A stretch of 64,000 nt of DNA from Afipia sp. (GCA_024508675.1 JANINQ010000001.1:371162-435161), one strand, 5' to 3'; positions 11,929 through 22,315 are shown, counted from the stretch's first letter. The notes: generated by a model not told the origin, from the sequence alone. Made by a program: numbers and translations.

Positions 11929-12717
11929 ATGAATTCTCTCGCGGATGAATCGATGACCACCCCTCCGACACCTGATCATTTCCACGCGCCGGCTTACTGG
12001 TCGCGCAATGCCATCATGCCCGGCATCTACGCGATCACGCCGATGCTACCGGGGACCGTTGCGTTCGGCATGGCGTTCGGTGCGCTCTGCGCGCAGAAGA
12101 ATTTCACCCTCACCGAAGTGCAGGTGATGATGGCCTTCGTCTACGGCGGCCTCTCGCAGTTTGTCGCGGTCTCCTCATGGCCGGGCACGCTGACGGTGTC
12201 GTCGATCGCGACACTGGCGCTGCTGACGGCGACTGTGAACATCCGCTTCTCCCTGATGAGCGCCAGCCTACGGCCATGGTTCGGCACGTTGCCGTGGTGG
12301 CAGTCCTATCCGTCGATGCTTCTGGTCACCGACGGCGGCTGGCTCGCCGCCACCCGCTATCGCAATCATGGCGGTGCCGATGCATGGTTCTTCGTCGGCG
12401 GTGGCATCGTGCTTTATGTGCTCTGGTTTCTCTCGTCGGTGCCGGGATATCTGCTCGCGGGCCAATTGAGCGATCCGAAGAAGTACGGTGTCGATCTGGT
12501 GGTGCCGGCGTTTTATGCGGCCATGCTGGTCCCGGCCTGGAAGGGGCCGCGGCGCGCCATTCCATGGGCGGTGTCAGGCATTGTCGCGCTCACGGTTCAT
12601 TGGCTCGTGCCCGGCTGGTGGTTCATCATCGCCGGCGCGGTGTCAGGCGCGATCAGCGCCGGCCTGATGGATGATCCGCCAACTGACAATGCGAAGGCGC
12701 ACGGAGGCGCGGCATGA
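11929..12717 (+). CDS. azlC: AzlC family branched-chain amino acid exporter subunit
   Basis: AzlC-like PGTVAFGMAFGALCAQKNFTLTEVQVMMAFVYGGLSQFVAV; overlaps AzlD-type gene. Start may be 11953. Confidence 0.85.
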   Translation: MNSLADESMTTPPTPDHFHAPAYWSRNAIMPGIYAITPMLPGTVAFGMAFGALCAQKNFTLTEVQVMMAFVYGGLSQFVAVSSWPGTLTVSSIATLALLTATVNIRFSLMSASLRPWFGTLPWWQSYPSMLLVTDGGWLAATRYRNHGGADAWFFVGGGIVLYVLWFLSSVPGYLLAGQLSDPKKYGVDLVVPAFYAAMLVPAWKGPRRAIPWAVSGIVALTVHWLVPGWWFIIAGAVSGAISAGLMDDPPTDNAKAHGGAA

Positions 12718-13031
12718 GCGAGTTCATGCGCTCCGATGTAATGATCGCTTTCGCGGTGATGACTGCCGTGACGGTTGCCTCGCGTCTCGGCGGCTACTGG
12801 CTGATGGGCTATGTCACCATCACTCCACGCGTGCGCAGAATGCTCGACGCGCTGCCGGGTTCGATCATCGTTGCGGCCTCGCTTCCGGTTGCGGTGAATG
12901 GCGGCGCAGTGGTGCTGTTCGCCATTGGGGCTGCGGTCGCGATCACCATCATCCGGCGCAACGAATTCGTCGCGGTGATCACCGGCATGGCGGTGGCGGC
13001 GCTGGCCCGCGCGCTGGGATTCAGCGGCTGA
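12714..13031 (+). CDS. azlD: AzlD family protein
   Basis: Small four-TM protein overlapping azlC by 4 nt; AVMTAVTVASRLGGYWLMG... Confidence 0.85.
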   Translation: MSEFMRSDVMIAFAVMTAVTVASRLGGYWLMGYVTITPRVRRMLDALPGSIIVAASLPVAVNGGAVVLFAIGAAVAITIIRRNEFVAVITGMAVAALARALGFSG

Positions 13032-13184
13032 GCTGTGACGAAGGCGAGGGCCAATTTCCGGAACGCAGCCAGGCCGGAGCAGTGAGATTTTTGCTGCACT
13101 GCGAATTTGAATCGCGACTCACCGAAACGCTTGTCAGCGCTTTTGAACTGGTGTTCACTTCTTTTCGGGAGATAAACGCCGTCA

Positions 13185-13877
13185 ATGGTTTACAGGCGAA
13201 CTCATCAGGTCGTGAAACGCCTTGCGGCGCGCCGCAATGCGATCCTTGCAGCAGCCCGCGACGCGGCTGCTGAAGGCGGAATGGCCGCAGTCCAGATCGC
13301 GCCGGTCGCCACCCGCGCCAATGTCGCGGCGGGCACGGTTTATCGCTATTTCCCCTCGAAAGCCGATCTGATTTCCGAATTGATCGCTGACGTGTCACGG
13401 GCGGAATTGACCGCGATCCGCCGTGCCGCCGATGCCGCGCCGGGACCGTCCTCGGCACTCGCGGCCGCAGTGACGACCATCGCGGTTCATGTGGTGTCGA
13501 ACCGCAAGCTCGCCTGGGGCATCCTGGCCGAGCCGGTCGATGTCGATGTGACCGAATCCCGCGTCGCCAGCCGCCGCGAGATTGCCGCCGAGGTCGAAAC
13601 GCGCATTGAAGCCGCAGTGCGGGCAGGGCATCTGCCGGCGCAGGACATCTCGCTGGCCGCGACCGCGCTGATCGGGGCGCTCCACGAATCCCTTGTCGGC
13701 CCGCTCGCGTCCGCCGACATCGACGATCCGATCAAGCTGCGTGATGCCGTGCAGGCGATCACGCTGTTCGCACTGCGCGCCGTGGGCGTGCTCGATGCCC
13801 GTGCCCGCGGCCTTGTGGTGCAGGCGGTGATGCCGGTGATGCCCGCGCGGCGGGAACTGGGTGCGCTGGTCGGCTAG
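13185..13877 (+). CDS. TetR family transcriptional regulator
   Basis: N-terminal HTH AVQIAPVATRANVAAGTVYRYFPSKADLISELI. Confidence 0.88.
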   Translation: MVYRRTHQVVKRLAARRNAILAAARDAAAEGGMAAVQIAPVATRANVAAGTVYRYFPSKADLISELIADVSRAELTAIRRAADAAPGPSSALAAAVTTIAVHVVSNRKLAWGILAEPVDVDVTESRVASRREIAAEVETRIEAAVRAGHLPAQDISLAATALIGALHESLVGPLASADIDDPIKLRDAVQAITLFALRAVGVLDARARGLVVQAVMPVMPARRELGALVG

Positions 13878-13987
13878 ACCGCGCAGCCTCACACCCACCC
13901 GAACGCTTTCAGGACAGGGGAAATGCAGCGAACTCAGATTCGCTATTCCTGTTTGGAACTGTTCAAATAGTGCGTGCTGATATATCA

Positions 13988-14022
13988 GAACGGCAAGGCG
14001 TGATACGACGCGCCGTTTTTTT
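13988..14022 (+). terminator. Hairpin plus T-tract upstream of glcD (terminator or leader)
   Basis: aacggc...gccgttttttt. Confidence 0.5.
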
Positions 14023-14033
14023 GGAGTGCGCGT

Positions 14034-15527
14034 ATGTCCATCATGATGCCTGAAGCGGATCAGGCAGTGCTCGCTCGCCGTGACGAGATCGTCGCGGCCT
14101 TGCAGAAAATCGTGCCGGGTGAGGGCGTGATTTCCACCACGCGGGAAATGCAGCCCTACGAATCCGACGCGCTGACCGCCTATCGCCAGCCGCCGATGGT
14201 CGTGGTGCTGCCCGACACCACCGAGCAGGTCTCGCAGGTCCTGAAATATTGCCACGACAACGGCATCAAGGTGGTGCCGCGCGGGTCCGGCACCTCGCTC
14301 TCGGGCGGTTCGCTGCCGCTCAAGGATGGCGTTCTGCTCGGGCTCGGCAAGTTCAAGCGTATCCGCGAGATCGATTTCGAGAACCGCGTGGCGGTGGTCG
14401 AGCCGGGCGTCACCAATCTCGCCATCAGCCAGGCCGTTGCGCACGAGGATTTTTATTACGCGCCCGATCCCTCATCGCAGATCGCCTGTTCGATCGGCGG
14501 CAATATCGGCGAGAATTCCGGTGGCGTGCACAGCCTGAAATACGGCATGACCACCAACAATGTGCTCGGCTGCGAGATCGTGCTGATCACCGGCGAGATC
14601 CTGCGCATCGGCGGCAAGGCGCCCGAGACCGACGGCTACGACATCATGGGCGTCATCACCGGCTCCGAGGGCTTGCTCGGCGTCGTCACCGAAGTGACCG
14701 TTCGTATTCTGAAAAAGCCGGAGACGGCGCGGGCGCTGATGGTCGGCTTCTCGGAAGTCGAGGCAGCGGGGCGTTGCGTGGCCGACATCATCGGCGCAGG
14801 CATCATTCCGGGCGGCATGGAAATGATGGACCGCGATGCGATTCATGCCGCGGAAGCTTTCGTCCACGCCGGTTATCCGCTCGACGTCGAAGCGCTGCTG
14901 ATCATCGAACTCGATGGTCCCAAGGCCGAAGTCGATGAACTGATCGACCGGGTTGAGAAGATCGCGCTCGGCTGCGGCTCGACCTCCTGCCAAATCTCGA
15001 ATTCCGAGCAGGAGCGGCTGCTGTTCTGGGCCGGGCGCAAGGCTGCGTTCCCTGCCGTCGGCCGCATCTCGCCGGATTATCTCTGCATGGACGGTACCAT
15101 TCCGCGCGGTAAGCTGCCGGATGCGCTGGCCGGCATTCGCGACCTTGGCAAGAAGTACGGCCTGCGCTGCGCCAATGTGTTTCACGCCGGTGACGGCAAT
15201 CTTCACCCTCTCATTCTGTACGATGCCAACATCCCCGACGAGATGGACAAGGCGGAAGCCTTCGGCGCCGATATCCTGCGGCTGTGCGTCAAGCTCGGCG
15301 GCGTGCTGACCGGCGAACACGGTGTCGGCGTCGAGAAGCGTGACCTGATGCCGGAAATGTTCAGCGACATCGATCTCGCGCAACAGCAGCGATTGAAATG
15401 CGCGTTCGATACACAGGGACTGCTCAATCCGGGCAAGGTGTTTCCGACCCTGCACCGCTGCGCCGAACTCGGACGTGTCCATGTCCACCACGGCAAGCTG
15501 GCGTTCCCGGATATTCCGCGATTTTGA
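14034..15527 (+). CDS. glcD: Glycolate oxidase subunit GlcD (FAD-linked)
   Basis: FAD_binding_4 PRGSGTSLSGGSLPLKDGVLLGL; HAGDGNLHPLILYD; GEHGVGVEKRDLM. Confidence 0.94.
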   Translation: MSIMMPEADQAVLARRDEIVAALQKIVPGEGVISTTREMQPYESDALTAYRQPPMVVVLPDTTEQVSQVLKYCHDNGIKVVPRGSGTSLSGGSLPLKDGVLLGLGKFKRIREIDFENRVAVVEPGVTNLAISQAVAHEDFYYAPDPSSQIACSIGGNIGENSGGVHSLKYGMTTNNVLGCEIVLITGEILRIGGKAPETDGYDIMGVITGSEGLLGVVTEVTVRILKKPETARALMVGFSEVEAAGRCVADIIGAGIIPGGMEMMDRDAIHAAEAFVHAGYPLDVEALLIIELDGPKAEVDELIDRVEKIALGCGSTSCQISNSEQERLLFWAGRKAAFPAVGRISPDYLCMDGTIPRGKLPDALAGIRDLGKKYGLRCANVFHAGDGNLHPLILYDANIPDEMDKAEAFGADILRLCVKLGGVLTGEHGVGVEKRDLMPEMFSDIDLAQQQRLKCAFDTQGLLNPGKVFPTLHRCAELGRVHVHHGKLAFPDIPRF

Positions 15528-15595
15528 GGCTGTGATCCGGCGCGCGCGAGCCGCCCGCCGGATCGGCCGAACATGCAAACAAGACAGGATTTGGC

Positions 15596-16828
15596 GTGGA
15601 TACGTTGAAAGTACGCGACGCGAAGGATGTTGAGGATGCGGTGCGCGCTGCGCTCGTGGCGGAACAGCCGCTTGAGATCATTGGTCATGGCAGCAAGCGT
15701 GCCATTGGCCTGCCGACGGCGACCAATGCGGTGCTCGACCTGTCGGCGCTCAATGCCATTACCTCCTATGAGCCGCATGAGCTGATCGTGACGGTGCAGG
15801 CCGGTGCGCCGATGGCCGACCTGCTGTCGCTGATGGATTCCAAGAACCAGCAGTTCGCCTTCGATCCGATGGACACTTCGGTGCTGCTCGGCACGCCGCG
15901 CGGAGCCGGTACGGTGGGCGGCATGATCGCGGCGGGCCTTGCCGGCCCGCGCCGGATCAAGGCGGGCGGCGCGCGCGACCATCTGCTCGGCGCAAACGCA
16001 GTCTCGGGCTTCGGGGATTCGTTCAAGACCGGCGGCAAGGTGGTGAAGAACGTCACCGGTTACGATCTCTGCAAGCTGCTGGCCGGATCGTGGGGCACGC
16101 TGTCGGTGATGACCGAAGTGACGCTCAAGGTACTGCCCAAGGCGGAAACCGAGCGGACGCTGGTGCTGCGTGGCCTCGACGACGTCACCGCGAACCGGGT
16201 GATGACCACGGCGATCGGGTCGCCTTACGACGTGTCGGGCGTGGCCCACATTCCAGCATCGATCTTCCGCGACACCGGCGACGGCTTGTCCGGTCTCGGG
16301 TCGTCGCAACAGGCGGTGACGCTGATCCGGTTGGAAGGGATCGGCGCCTCGGTGCCGCATCGCGCGGGATCGGTGAGCAGCGCCCTCGCATCGTTCGGAA
16401 CCGCCGAGATGATTGCGGACGAGGCGTCCGCCGCGCTCTGGGCGGCGATTCGCGATGTCACCCCATTCGCGGCATCCGGCCCGCTGGGCGCATGGCCGGT
16501 GTGGCGCATCGTCTGTCCGCCGGCGTCCGGCGGCGCATTCGGTCAGGCGCTGGCGCGCGATACCGGCGGCGATGTGATCTACGACTGGGGCGGCGGATTG
16601 ATCTGGGCGGCGCTGCCGCCTGCGCCCGATGCCCATGCCACGCTGCTGCGGCAGCGTCTCAAACCCATTGGCGGACACGCCACGCTGCTGCGGGGCACCG
16701 ATCAGGTGCGTGCCGCCATCGATGTTTTTCATCCGCAGGAAGCCGGCGTTGCGGCGCTCGGCCAGCGCGTGAAGGCGAGCTTCGATCCCAAACACATTCT
16801 CAATCGCGGCCGGATGGTGCGCACATGA
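15596..16828 (+). CDS. glcE: Glycolate oxidase subunit GlcE
   Basis: GHGSKRAIGLPTATNAVLDLSALN, KNVTGYDLCKLLAGSWGTL; between glcD and glcF. Confidence 0.92.
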   Translation: MDTLKVRDAKDVEDAVRAALVAEQPLEIIGHGSKRAIGLPTATNAVLDLSALNAITSYEPHELIVTVQAGAPMADLLSLMDSKNQQFAFDPMDTSVLLGTPRGAGTVGGMIAAGLAGPRRIKAGGARDHLLGANAVSGFGDSFKTGGKVVKNVTGYDLCKLLAGSWGTLSVMTEVTLKVLPKAETERTLVLRGLDDVTANRVMTTAIGSPYDVSGVAHIPASIFRDTGDGLSGLGSSQQAVTLIRLEGIGASVPHRAGSVSSALASFGTAEMIADEASAALWAAIRDVTPFAASGPLGAWPVWRIVCPPASGGAFGQALARDTGGDVIYDWGGGLIWAALPPAPDAHATLLRQRLKPIGGHATLLRGTDQVRAAIDVFHPQEAGVAALGQRVKASFDPKHILNRGRMVRT

Positions 16829-16846
16829 TCCGGAACCGGTGATCTC

Positions 16847-18214
16847 ATGAAGACCGAATTTTCTCTCGCCCAGCTTGCCGATCCGGACATCCGGGAAGCC
16901 GACAAGATCCTGCGCGCCTGCGTGCATTGCGGGTTCTGCACCGCGACTTGCCCCACCTACGTCCTGCTCGGCGACGAACTCGATAGCCCGCGCGGGCGGA
17001 TTTATCTCATCAAGGACATGCTGGAGAACGACCGCGCCCCGACGCAGGAGGTGGTCAAGCATATCGACCGCTGCCTGTCGTGCCTCGCCTGCATGACCAC
17101 ATGCCCCTCGGGGGTGAACTACATGCACCTCGTCGATCAGGCGCGGGTGAAGGTCGAGGAGGAATATGCACGGCCGCTGTCCGAACGGTTTCTGCGCGGT
17201 GTCCTCGCGCTGGTTCTGCCGCGTCCCGGTCTGTTCCGCATCAGCATGATGGGGGCCCGTCTGGCCCGTCCGTTCGCGGCTTTGTTGCCGGCGTCGCCCA
17301 AGGGCCGCACCACGCCGTCATTCTTCGACCGGCTCCGCGCCATGCTCGCGCTGGCTCCTGGCAAGCTGCCTGTGCCGGGACCCACCGGCGGGACGATCTT
17401 TCCTGCCGAAGGTCCCAGGCGTGGCCGCGTTGCGCTGTTGCAGGGCTGCGCCCAGCAGGTTTTGTCTCCCGGGATCAATCAGGCGGCGATCCGGTTTCTG
17501 ACCCGCAACGGCATCGAGGTCGCACTGGTGTCCGACGAGCAGTGCTGCGGCTCTCTGACCCATCACATGGGCCGCGACAACGACGCCCTGGCGCGGGCGA
17601 AGGCCAACATCGATGTGTGGACAAGGGAGATCGAGAGCAGGGGGCTCGACGCCATTCTCGTGACCACGTCCGGGTGCGGCACGACCATCAAGGACTACGG
17701 TTACATGCTGCGCGAGGACGCTGCCTTTGCAGCAAAAGCCGCGCGTATTTCGGCCCTTGCGAAGGACGTGACCGAATACGTTGCGAGCATCGACATCGCC
17801 TGGCCGAAGGATAAAAGCGATCTCGTCGTCGCGTATCACTCAGCATGTTCGTTGCAGCACGGACAGAAAATCACACAGCTTCCGAAAGAATTGCTTTTCA
17901 AGAGCGGATTCGTGGTGAAAGATGTGCCAGAGAGTCATCTGTGTTGCGGTTCGGCGGGAACGTACAACATCCTCCAGCCCGACATTGCGAAGCGACTGCG
18001 CGAACGGAAGATCGCCAACATCGCATCGACGAAGCCGGACGTTATCTCCGCCGGCAACATCGGTTGCATGGTGCAGATAGGCTCGGTGGAACGTGCCGAT
18101 GGAGCGTCAGTCCCTGTGGTGCATACGATCGAACTGCTCGACTGGGCGACAGGCGGACCTCGGCCGGATTTGTTGACGGGATCAATGAAGGGCTCCCGCG
18201 TCGGGAGTGCTTGA
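16847..18214 (+). CDS. glcF: Glycolate oxidase iron-sulfur subunit GlcF
   Basis: CVHCGFCTATCPTY and CLSCLACMTTCPSGVNY 4Fe-4S motifs; CCG domains. Confidence 0.94.
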   Translation: MKTEFSLAQLADPDIREADKILRACVHCGFCTATCPTYVLLGDELDSPRGRIYLIKDMLENDRAPTQEVVKHIDRCLSCLACMTTCPSGVNYMHLVDQARVKVEEEYARPLSERFLRGVLALVLPRPGLFRISMMGARLARPFAALLPASPKGRTTPSFFDRLRAMLALAPGKLPVPGPTGGTIFPAEGPRRGRVALLQGCAQQVLSPGINQAAIRFLTRNGIEVALVSDEQCCGSLTHHMGRDNDALARAKANIDVWTREIESRGLDAILVTTSGCGTTIKDYGYMLREDAAFAAKAARISALAKDVTEYVASIDIAWPKDKSDLVVAYHSACSLQHGQKITQLPKELLFKSGFVVKDVPESHLCCGSAGTYNILQPDIAKRLRERKIANIASTKPDVISAGNIGCMVQIGSVERADGASVPVVHTIELLDWATGGPRPDLLTGSMKGSRVGSA

Positions 18215-18256
18215 GCGCCGGTTCAGCGTCTGACTGGCGGTAACAGGAGGACCACA

Positions 18257-18619
18257 ATGGCTAAGGCGAAGAAGAAGAAATCGAAGGCCAAGAAGGCGAA
18301 GAAGCTGGTAGCGAAGAAGGCTGCCAGGAAGGCTTCCAAGAAAACATCCAAGAAGGCCGCGAAGAAGTCCGCGAAAAAATCAGCCAAGAAGTCAGCGAAG
18401 AAGGCCGTGAAAAAATCGGCCAAGAAGGCTGCGAAGAAGTCCGCCAAAAAGGCCGCTCCGAAAAAAGCCGCCGCTCCGAAGAAGGCCGCGAAGAAGCGGG
18501 CTGCGAAGCCGGCTCCCGCCCCGGCGCCAGAGCCGGCTCCCGCCGTCGAGTCGAGCTGGTCGAGCCCGGCTCCGGTCTCGGCTCCAAGCTGGGGCTCCGG
18601 CGACGAGAACAACACCTGA
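18257..18619 (+). CDS. Lysine/alanine-repeat histone H1-like DNA-binding protein
   Basis: MAKAKKKKSKAKKAKK... then KKSAKK repeats and a PAPAPAPEPAP tail; RBS aggagg upstream. Confidence 0.85.
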   Translation: MAKAKKKKSKAKKAKKLVAKKAARKASKKTSKKAAKKSAKKSAKKSAKKAVKKSAKKAAKKSAKKAAPKKAAAPKKAAKKRAAKPAPAPAPEPAPAVESSWSSPAPVSAPSWGSGDENNT

Positions 18620-18661
18620 GCCTTGGAAGCCTGCTTTGGCAGGCTGGCCAAACCCTCCTGC

Positions 18662-18686
18662 AGAGCCGCCGCATTGCTGCGGCTCT
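18662..18686 (+). terminator. Stem-loop after histone-like gene (no long T-tract)
   Basis: agagccgc...gcggctct. Confidence 0.4.
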
Positions 18687-19003
18687 TGCCGTTTGGGGAC
18701 GAATCAGGCCGGGCGCTTCCGCGGGCCGTTGGCAAATGGCTTGCAGGGCTGTGGAGCGGGCTCGGGATCTGCGTTGTATTGCGCGCGAGGCGCTGATTGG
18801 GGCCGAAATTTGTTGTCCGAATGCAACACTATGACACAACCGTATTTAGATCGCTTCAAACGCCTAAAAAGGCGGCAATTGCTTGGGTTTTTTGCTTCTC
18901 CGTTTCGGGTTTGGCCAGCACTGTGGGGACACCAAATTGAATTCCACGCAGTCGATTAACGCTTGTCACTCAGACCTTCGGCAATCGGACTGGATTTTTA
19001 ACG

Positions 19004-19972
19004 ATGATGGGGATCGTCATGAAGAAAGTAAGTTTGTCGATCGCAGCGGTTGCAGTTGCTGCGATGGGTATCGGTTCGGCCTCCGCTGCCGACCTCCCGG
19101 CCAAGGTCTACACCAAGGCTCCGGCACCGGTGGTTGTCTCTCCGTGGGACGTTGCGTTCGGTGCGGCCATCACCAACAACTACGTGTTCCGCGGCATCTC
19201 GCAGTCGAACCGCAATGCGTCGGTCTCCGCTTACTTCGAGCCGCGCTATAACCTCACTCCCGACCTGCAGCTCTACGCTGGTGTCGCGGGCAACAGCATT
19301 TCCTTCACCAACCGCGCGGCTGCTGAAATCGACGTCTACGGCGGTATCCGTCCGACCTTCGGCGCTCTCGCTCTCGACTTCGGTGTCTGGGGCTACATCT
19401 ATCCGGGTGGACAGTGCATCGACTATGTTGCCGGCGGCGGCGTGGTCTGCCCGCTCGGCGCCGACGCGCTTGTGAACGGAAACGCGATGAAGAGCGACGT
19501 TTCCTTCTACGAAGTGTACGGCAAGGCGACCTATACCTTTAACGACATGTTCGCCCTCGGCGGTTCGGTGTTCTACTCGCCCAACTTCCTGAACTTCGGC
19601 TTCGACTCGACCTATGCGTCGGTCAACGCCAAGTTCACTGCTCCGAGCAACCTGTTCGGTTCGTCGGGCATCGGCGCCTATCTCTCGGGTGAATACGGCC
19701 ATCAGTGGCTCGGAACCACCGACGCGTTCTACCTGAACACGGCTCTGCCGGACTACAACACCTGGAACGTCGGTATCGGCTTCACCTACAAGGTCTTCAC
19801 TCTCGACCTGCGTTACTCCGGCACCGACCTGTCGAAGGAAGCTTGCAACGCGATCACCAGCGACTTCACGGCCAAGCTGAACCCCTCGACCGGTACGTTC
19901 CAGTCCAAGTGGTGCGGCGATCAGTTCATCGCCAAGCTCTCGGCCGACGTGACCCTCGGCGCGCTGAAGTAA
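19004..19972 (+). CDS. TorF-type putative outer-membrane porin
   Basis: Signal peptide then WDVAFGAAITNNYVFRGISQSNRNASVSAYFEPRYNLTPDLQLYAGV. Confidence 0.82.
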   Translation: MMGIVMKKVSLSIAAVAVAAMGIGSASAADLPAKVYTKAPAPVVVSPWDVAFGAAITNNYVFRGISQSNRNASVSAYFEPRYNLTPDLQLYAGVAGNSISFTNRAAAEIDVYGGIRPTFGALALDFGVWGYIYPGGQCIDYVAGGGVVCPLGADALVNGNAMKSDVSFYEVYGKATYTFNDMFALGGSVFYSPNFLNFGFDSTYASVNAKFTAPSNLFGSSGIGAYLSGEYGHQWLGTTDAFYLNTALPDYNTWNVGIGFTYKVFTLDLRYSGTDLSKEACNAITSDFTAKLNPSTGTFQSKWCGDQFIAKLSADVTLGALK

Positions 19973-19993
19973 TCCTCTCCATCTGAAGACTGA

Positions 19994-20024
19994 GGGCGGC
20001 AGAGGAATCTGCCGCCCTTTTTCT
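19994..20024 (+). terminator. Terminator after porin
   Basis: GGGCGGCAGA-ggaa-TCTGCCGCCC followed by TTTTTCTTTTT. Confidence 0.85.
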
Positions 20025-20047
20025 TTTTCCGGCCGGAAAAGAAGGTT

Positions 20048-20563
20048 GTGGTGAGAAGGAAGTGGCGGGACAGATCGTCCGGGTTTCTGAACGAGGCGGA
20101 ACGACGCCGATGGAAGGCGGGCGCGATCGCCGGGCTCGGCGCTGCGCTGGCCATCGGTGTGATGGAGCTGTTGTCGGCTGAATTGAATTATCCGCTCGCC
20201 GTTATTCCGTTCGCGACCTCGATCGTGCTGGTGGTCGGATCGCCGGATGCCGTCCCGGCGCAGCCCCGCGCGCTGATCGGCGGCCATCTGGTCTCAACCC
20301 TGGTTGGACTGATGGTGCTGCATGCGGCGGGACCGCAGGCATGGGCTGCGGCGATAGCCGTGGGCCTGGCAGTTCTGGCCATGTTTGCAACCCGGACTTT
20401 CCATCCGCCAGCCGGAATCAATCCCTTGCTGGTGGTGTCGGCCAATCTGCCGTGGACCTTCGTGCTTGCTCCGGTTTTCGCCGGCGCCTTGATGCTGACG
20501 GCGTTTGCCTTCGCCTGGCACCGCTGGGTGCGGCGCGAGGTATGGCCGGAGCAGTGGCTGTAA
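20048..20563 (+). CDS. HPP family membrane protein
   Basis: PFATSIVLVVGSPDAVPAQPRALIGGHLVSTLVGL, FHPPAGINPLL. Confidence 0.85.
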   Translation: MVRRKWRDRSSGFLNEAERRRWKAGAIAGLGAALAIGVMELLSAELNYPLAVIPFATSIVLVVGSPDAVPAQPRALIGGHLVSTLVGLMVLHAAGPQAWAAAIAVGLAVLAMFATRTFHPPAGINPLLVVSANLPWTFVLAPVFAGALMLTAFAFAWHRWVRREVWPEQWL

Positions 20564-20566
20564 TGG

Positions 20567-22315
20567 TCAGGTGGCCGCCACGGGCCGCTCCTTATCTCCA
20601 ATCGTGAACCGATCGCCGGACTGCACCAGCGAAACCTCGCGCTGGTGGAACGCCTCGAGTGTGGAGCGGTGTCCGATCGAGACGATGGTGGTCTGCGGCA
20701 TCTTCTCCACGATCAATCGATAGAGCAGAGCTTCCGACGGCTCATCCAGCGAGGCAGTGGCTTCATCAAGGAACAGATATTGCGGCGTGTGGAGCAGGGC
20801 ACGCGCGATGCCGAGCCGCTGCTGCTCGCCGAGCGACAGCGTCCTGTTCCAGTGTCCTTCCTCGCCGAGCCGAGCGACAAGGGCGGGCAGGCCAACAAGC
20901 TTCAGCACCTCGCCGAGTTGTGCCGCGCTGTAGGTCTCGTCCTTCGACGGATAGGTGATGGCCGATGCCAGCGAGCCGACGGGAAAGTAGGGCCGCTGCG
21001 GCAGTATCATTAGCGATGCACCCTTCGGGATTGCGATCGTGCCTTTGCCAAACGGCCAGATGCCCGCGATGGCGCGGAATAGCGTGGACTTTCCGGAGCC
21101 GGACGGGCCGGTCACCAGCGTGCGCTGGCCGCTGCGTAAGTTGAAGCCGGAGGCCTCGACCAGCGGCTTGCCGTTCGGCAGCGTGAGCAGCAGGTCGTTG
21201 AGGGCGATGGGGCTGCCATCTGCCGCCGCGACCGGTCTGATCGAGCCGGAGTTGTCGGCAAGCGCTTTCGCGGCGGCGATCCCCTGTTCGAAACCATCAA
21301 GGCGGGCGACCACGGCCTGCCATTCAGCCAGCGTTCGGTAGGTCGACACGAAGAAAGACAACGCACCCTGTACGCTGCTGAAGGCGGAAGCGGTCTGCAT
21401 CATGCCGCCGAGCTGCATCTTCCCCGCGAAATAGGCGGGCGCGACCATGAGATATGGAAAGATCACCGAGGCCTGCGAATAACTCGCGGTGAAAGCCGTG
21501 ATCTTCTTGGTACGGCTCATGATGCCGAGCCAGTTCTCGACCACGAAGCCGAACCGGGTCAGCAGGCGCTGGCGCTCTGCGTTGTCGCCGCCCAGCAATG
21601 CGATCTGCTCGGAATTCTCGCGTACGCGCACAAGATTGAACCGGAAATCCGCCTCGTATTTCTGCTGCCGGAAATCGAGGCCCACCAGCGGACGGCCGAT
21701 TAGATGCGTAAGCCAGGTACCGAGCGCGGCATAGATCAGTGCGCCCCACACCATGTAGCCCGGAATATCGATGTCCTTGCCGAACAGATGCAGCGGCGCT
21801 GCGCTTGAAAGTGTCCAGAGGATCACGACGAACGACGCCAGCGTGACGATCGAATTCAGAAGGCCAATACCGATGTTCAGGGTGCGATCGACGAACAGCT
21901 TGACGTCGTCGGTGATACGCTGGTCGGGATTGTCGGCGGCGTCGCCCTGAAGTTGCATCCGGTAGTGGTTGGCATCGCTCAGCCAGTCGCCGAGATAGCG
22001 CTCGGTCATCCATTTGCGCCAGCGGATCTGCAGCCATTGGTTCAGGTAAAGCTGATAGACCGCGATGATGATGAAGATCGTCACGATCACCGTGAAATAG
22101 ATGATCTCGCTGACGAACGCGTCCCAGTTATGCTCCTGCAGCGCGTTGTAGAAGCGGTTGTTCCATGAGTTGAGCAGCACATTGATTCCGACGGTCGCAA
22201 GTTCGATCACGACCACGGCGGTCAGCAGCGCAAGGCCCGCCCATTTGTCCTCGGAGCGGAAGTAAGGTGCTGCAATCCGCCACACCGTTTTGAGCGTCGA
22301 GCCAATGCCGTTCAC
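20567..22315 (-). CDS. SbmA/BacA-like ABC transporter with fused ATPase (BclA-type)
   Basis: SbmA_BacA-type membrane domain (LNSWNNRFYNALQEHNWDAF..., RWRKWMTERYLGDWL) plus Walker A GPSGSGKST and signature LSLGEQQR. Confidence 0.88.
   Translation of the reverse strand: MNGIGSTLKTVWRIAAPYFRSEDKWAGLALLTAVVVIELATVGINVLLNSWNNRFYNALQEHNWDAFVSEIIYFTVIVTIFIIIAVYQLYLNQWLQIRWRKWMTERYLGDWLSDANHYRMQLQGDAADNPDQRITDDVKLFVDRTLNIGIGLLNSIVTLASFVVILWTLSSAAPLHLFGKDIDIPGYMVWGALIYAALGTWLTHLIGRPLVGLDFRQQKYEADFRFNLVRVRENSEQIALLGGDNAERQRLLTRFGFVVENWLGIMSRTKKITAFTASYSQASVIFPYLMVAPAYFAGKMQLGGMMQTASAFSSVQGALSFFVSTYRTLAEWQAVVARLDGFEQGIAAAKALADNSGSIRPVAAADGSPIALNDLLLTLPNGKPLVEASGFNLRSGQRTLVTGPSGSGKSTLFRAIAGIWPFGKGTIAIPKGASLMILPQRPYFPVGSLASAITYPSKDETYSAAQLGEVLKLVGLPALVARLGEEGHWNRTLSLGEQQRLGIARALLHTPQYLFLDEATASLDEPSEALLYRLIVEKMPQTTIVSIGHRSTLEAFHQREVSLVQSGDRFTIGDKERPVAAT

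Noticed and set aside
15203-17128. 641-aa minus-strand ORF across glcE
   Set aside because: Shadow ORF opposite the well-supported glcDEF genes.
18290-18480. Repetitive AAGAAG tract considered as a CRISPR or satellite repeat
   Set aside because: In-frame codon-level Lys/Ala/Ser repeats of a CDS; no spacers.
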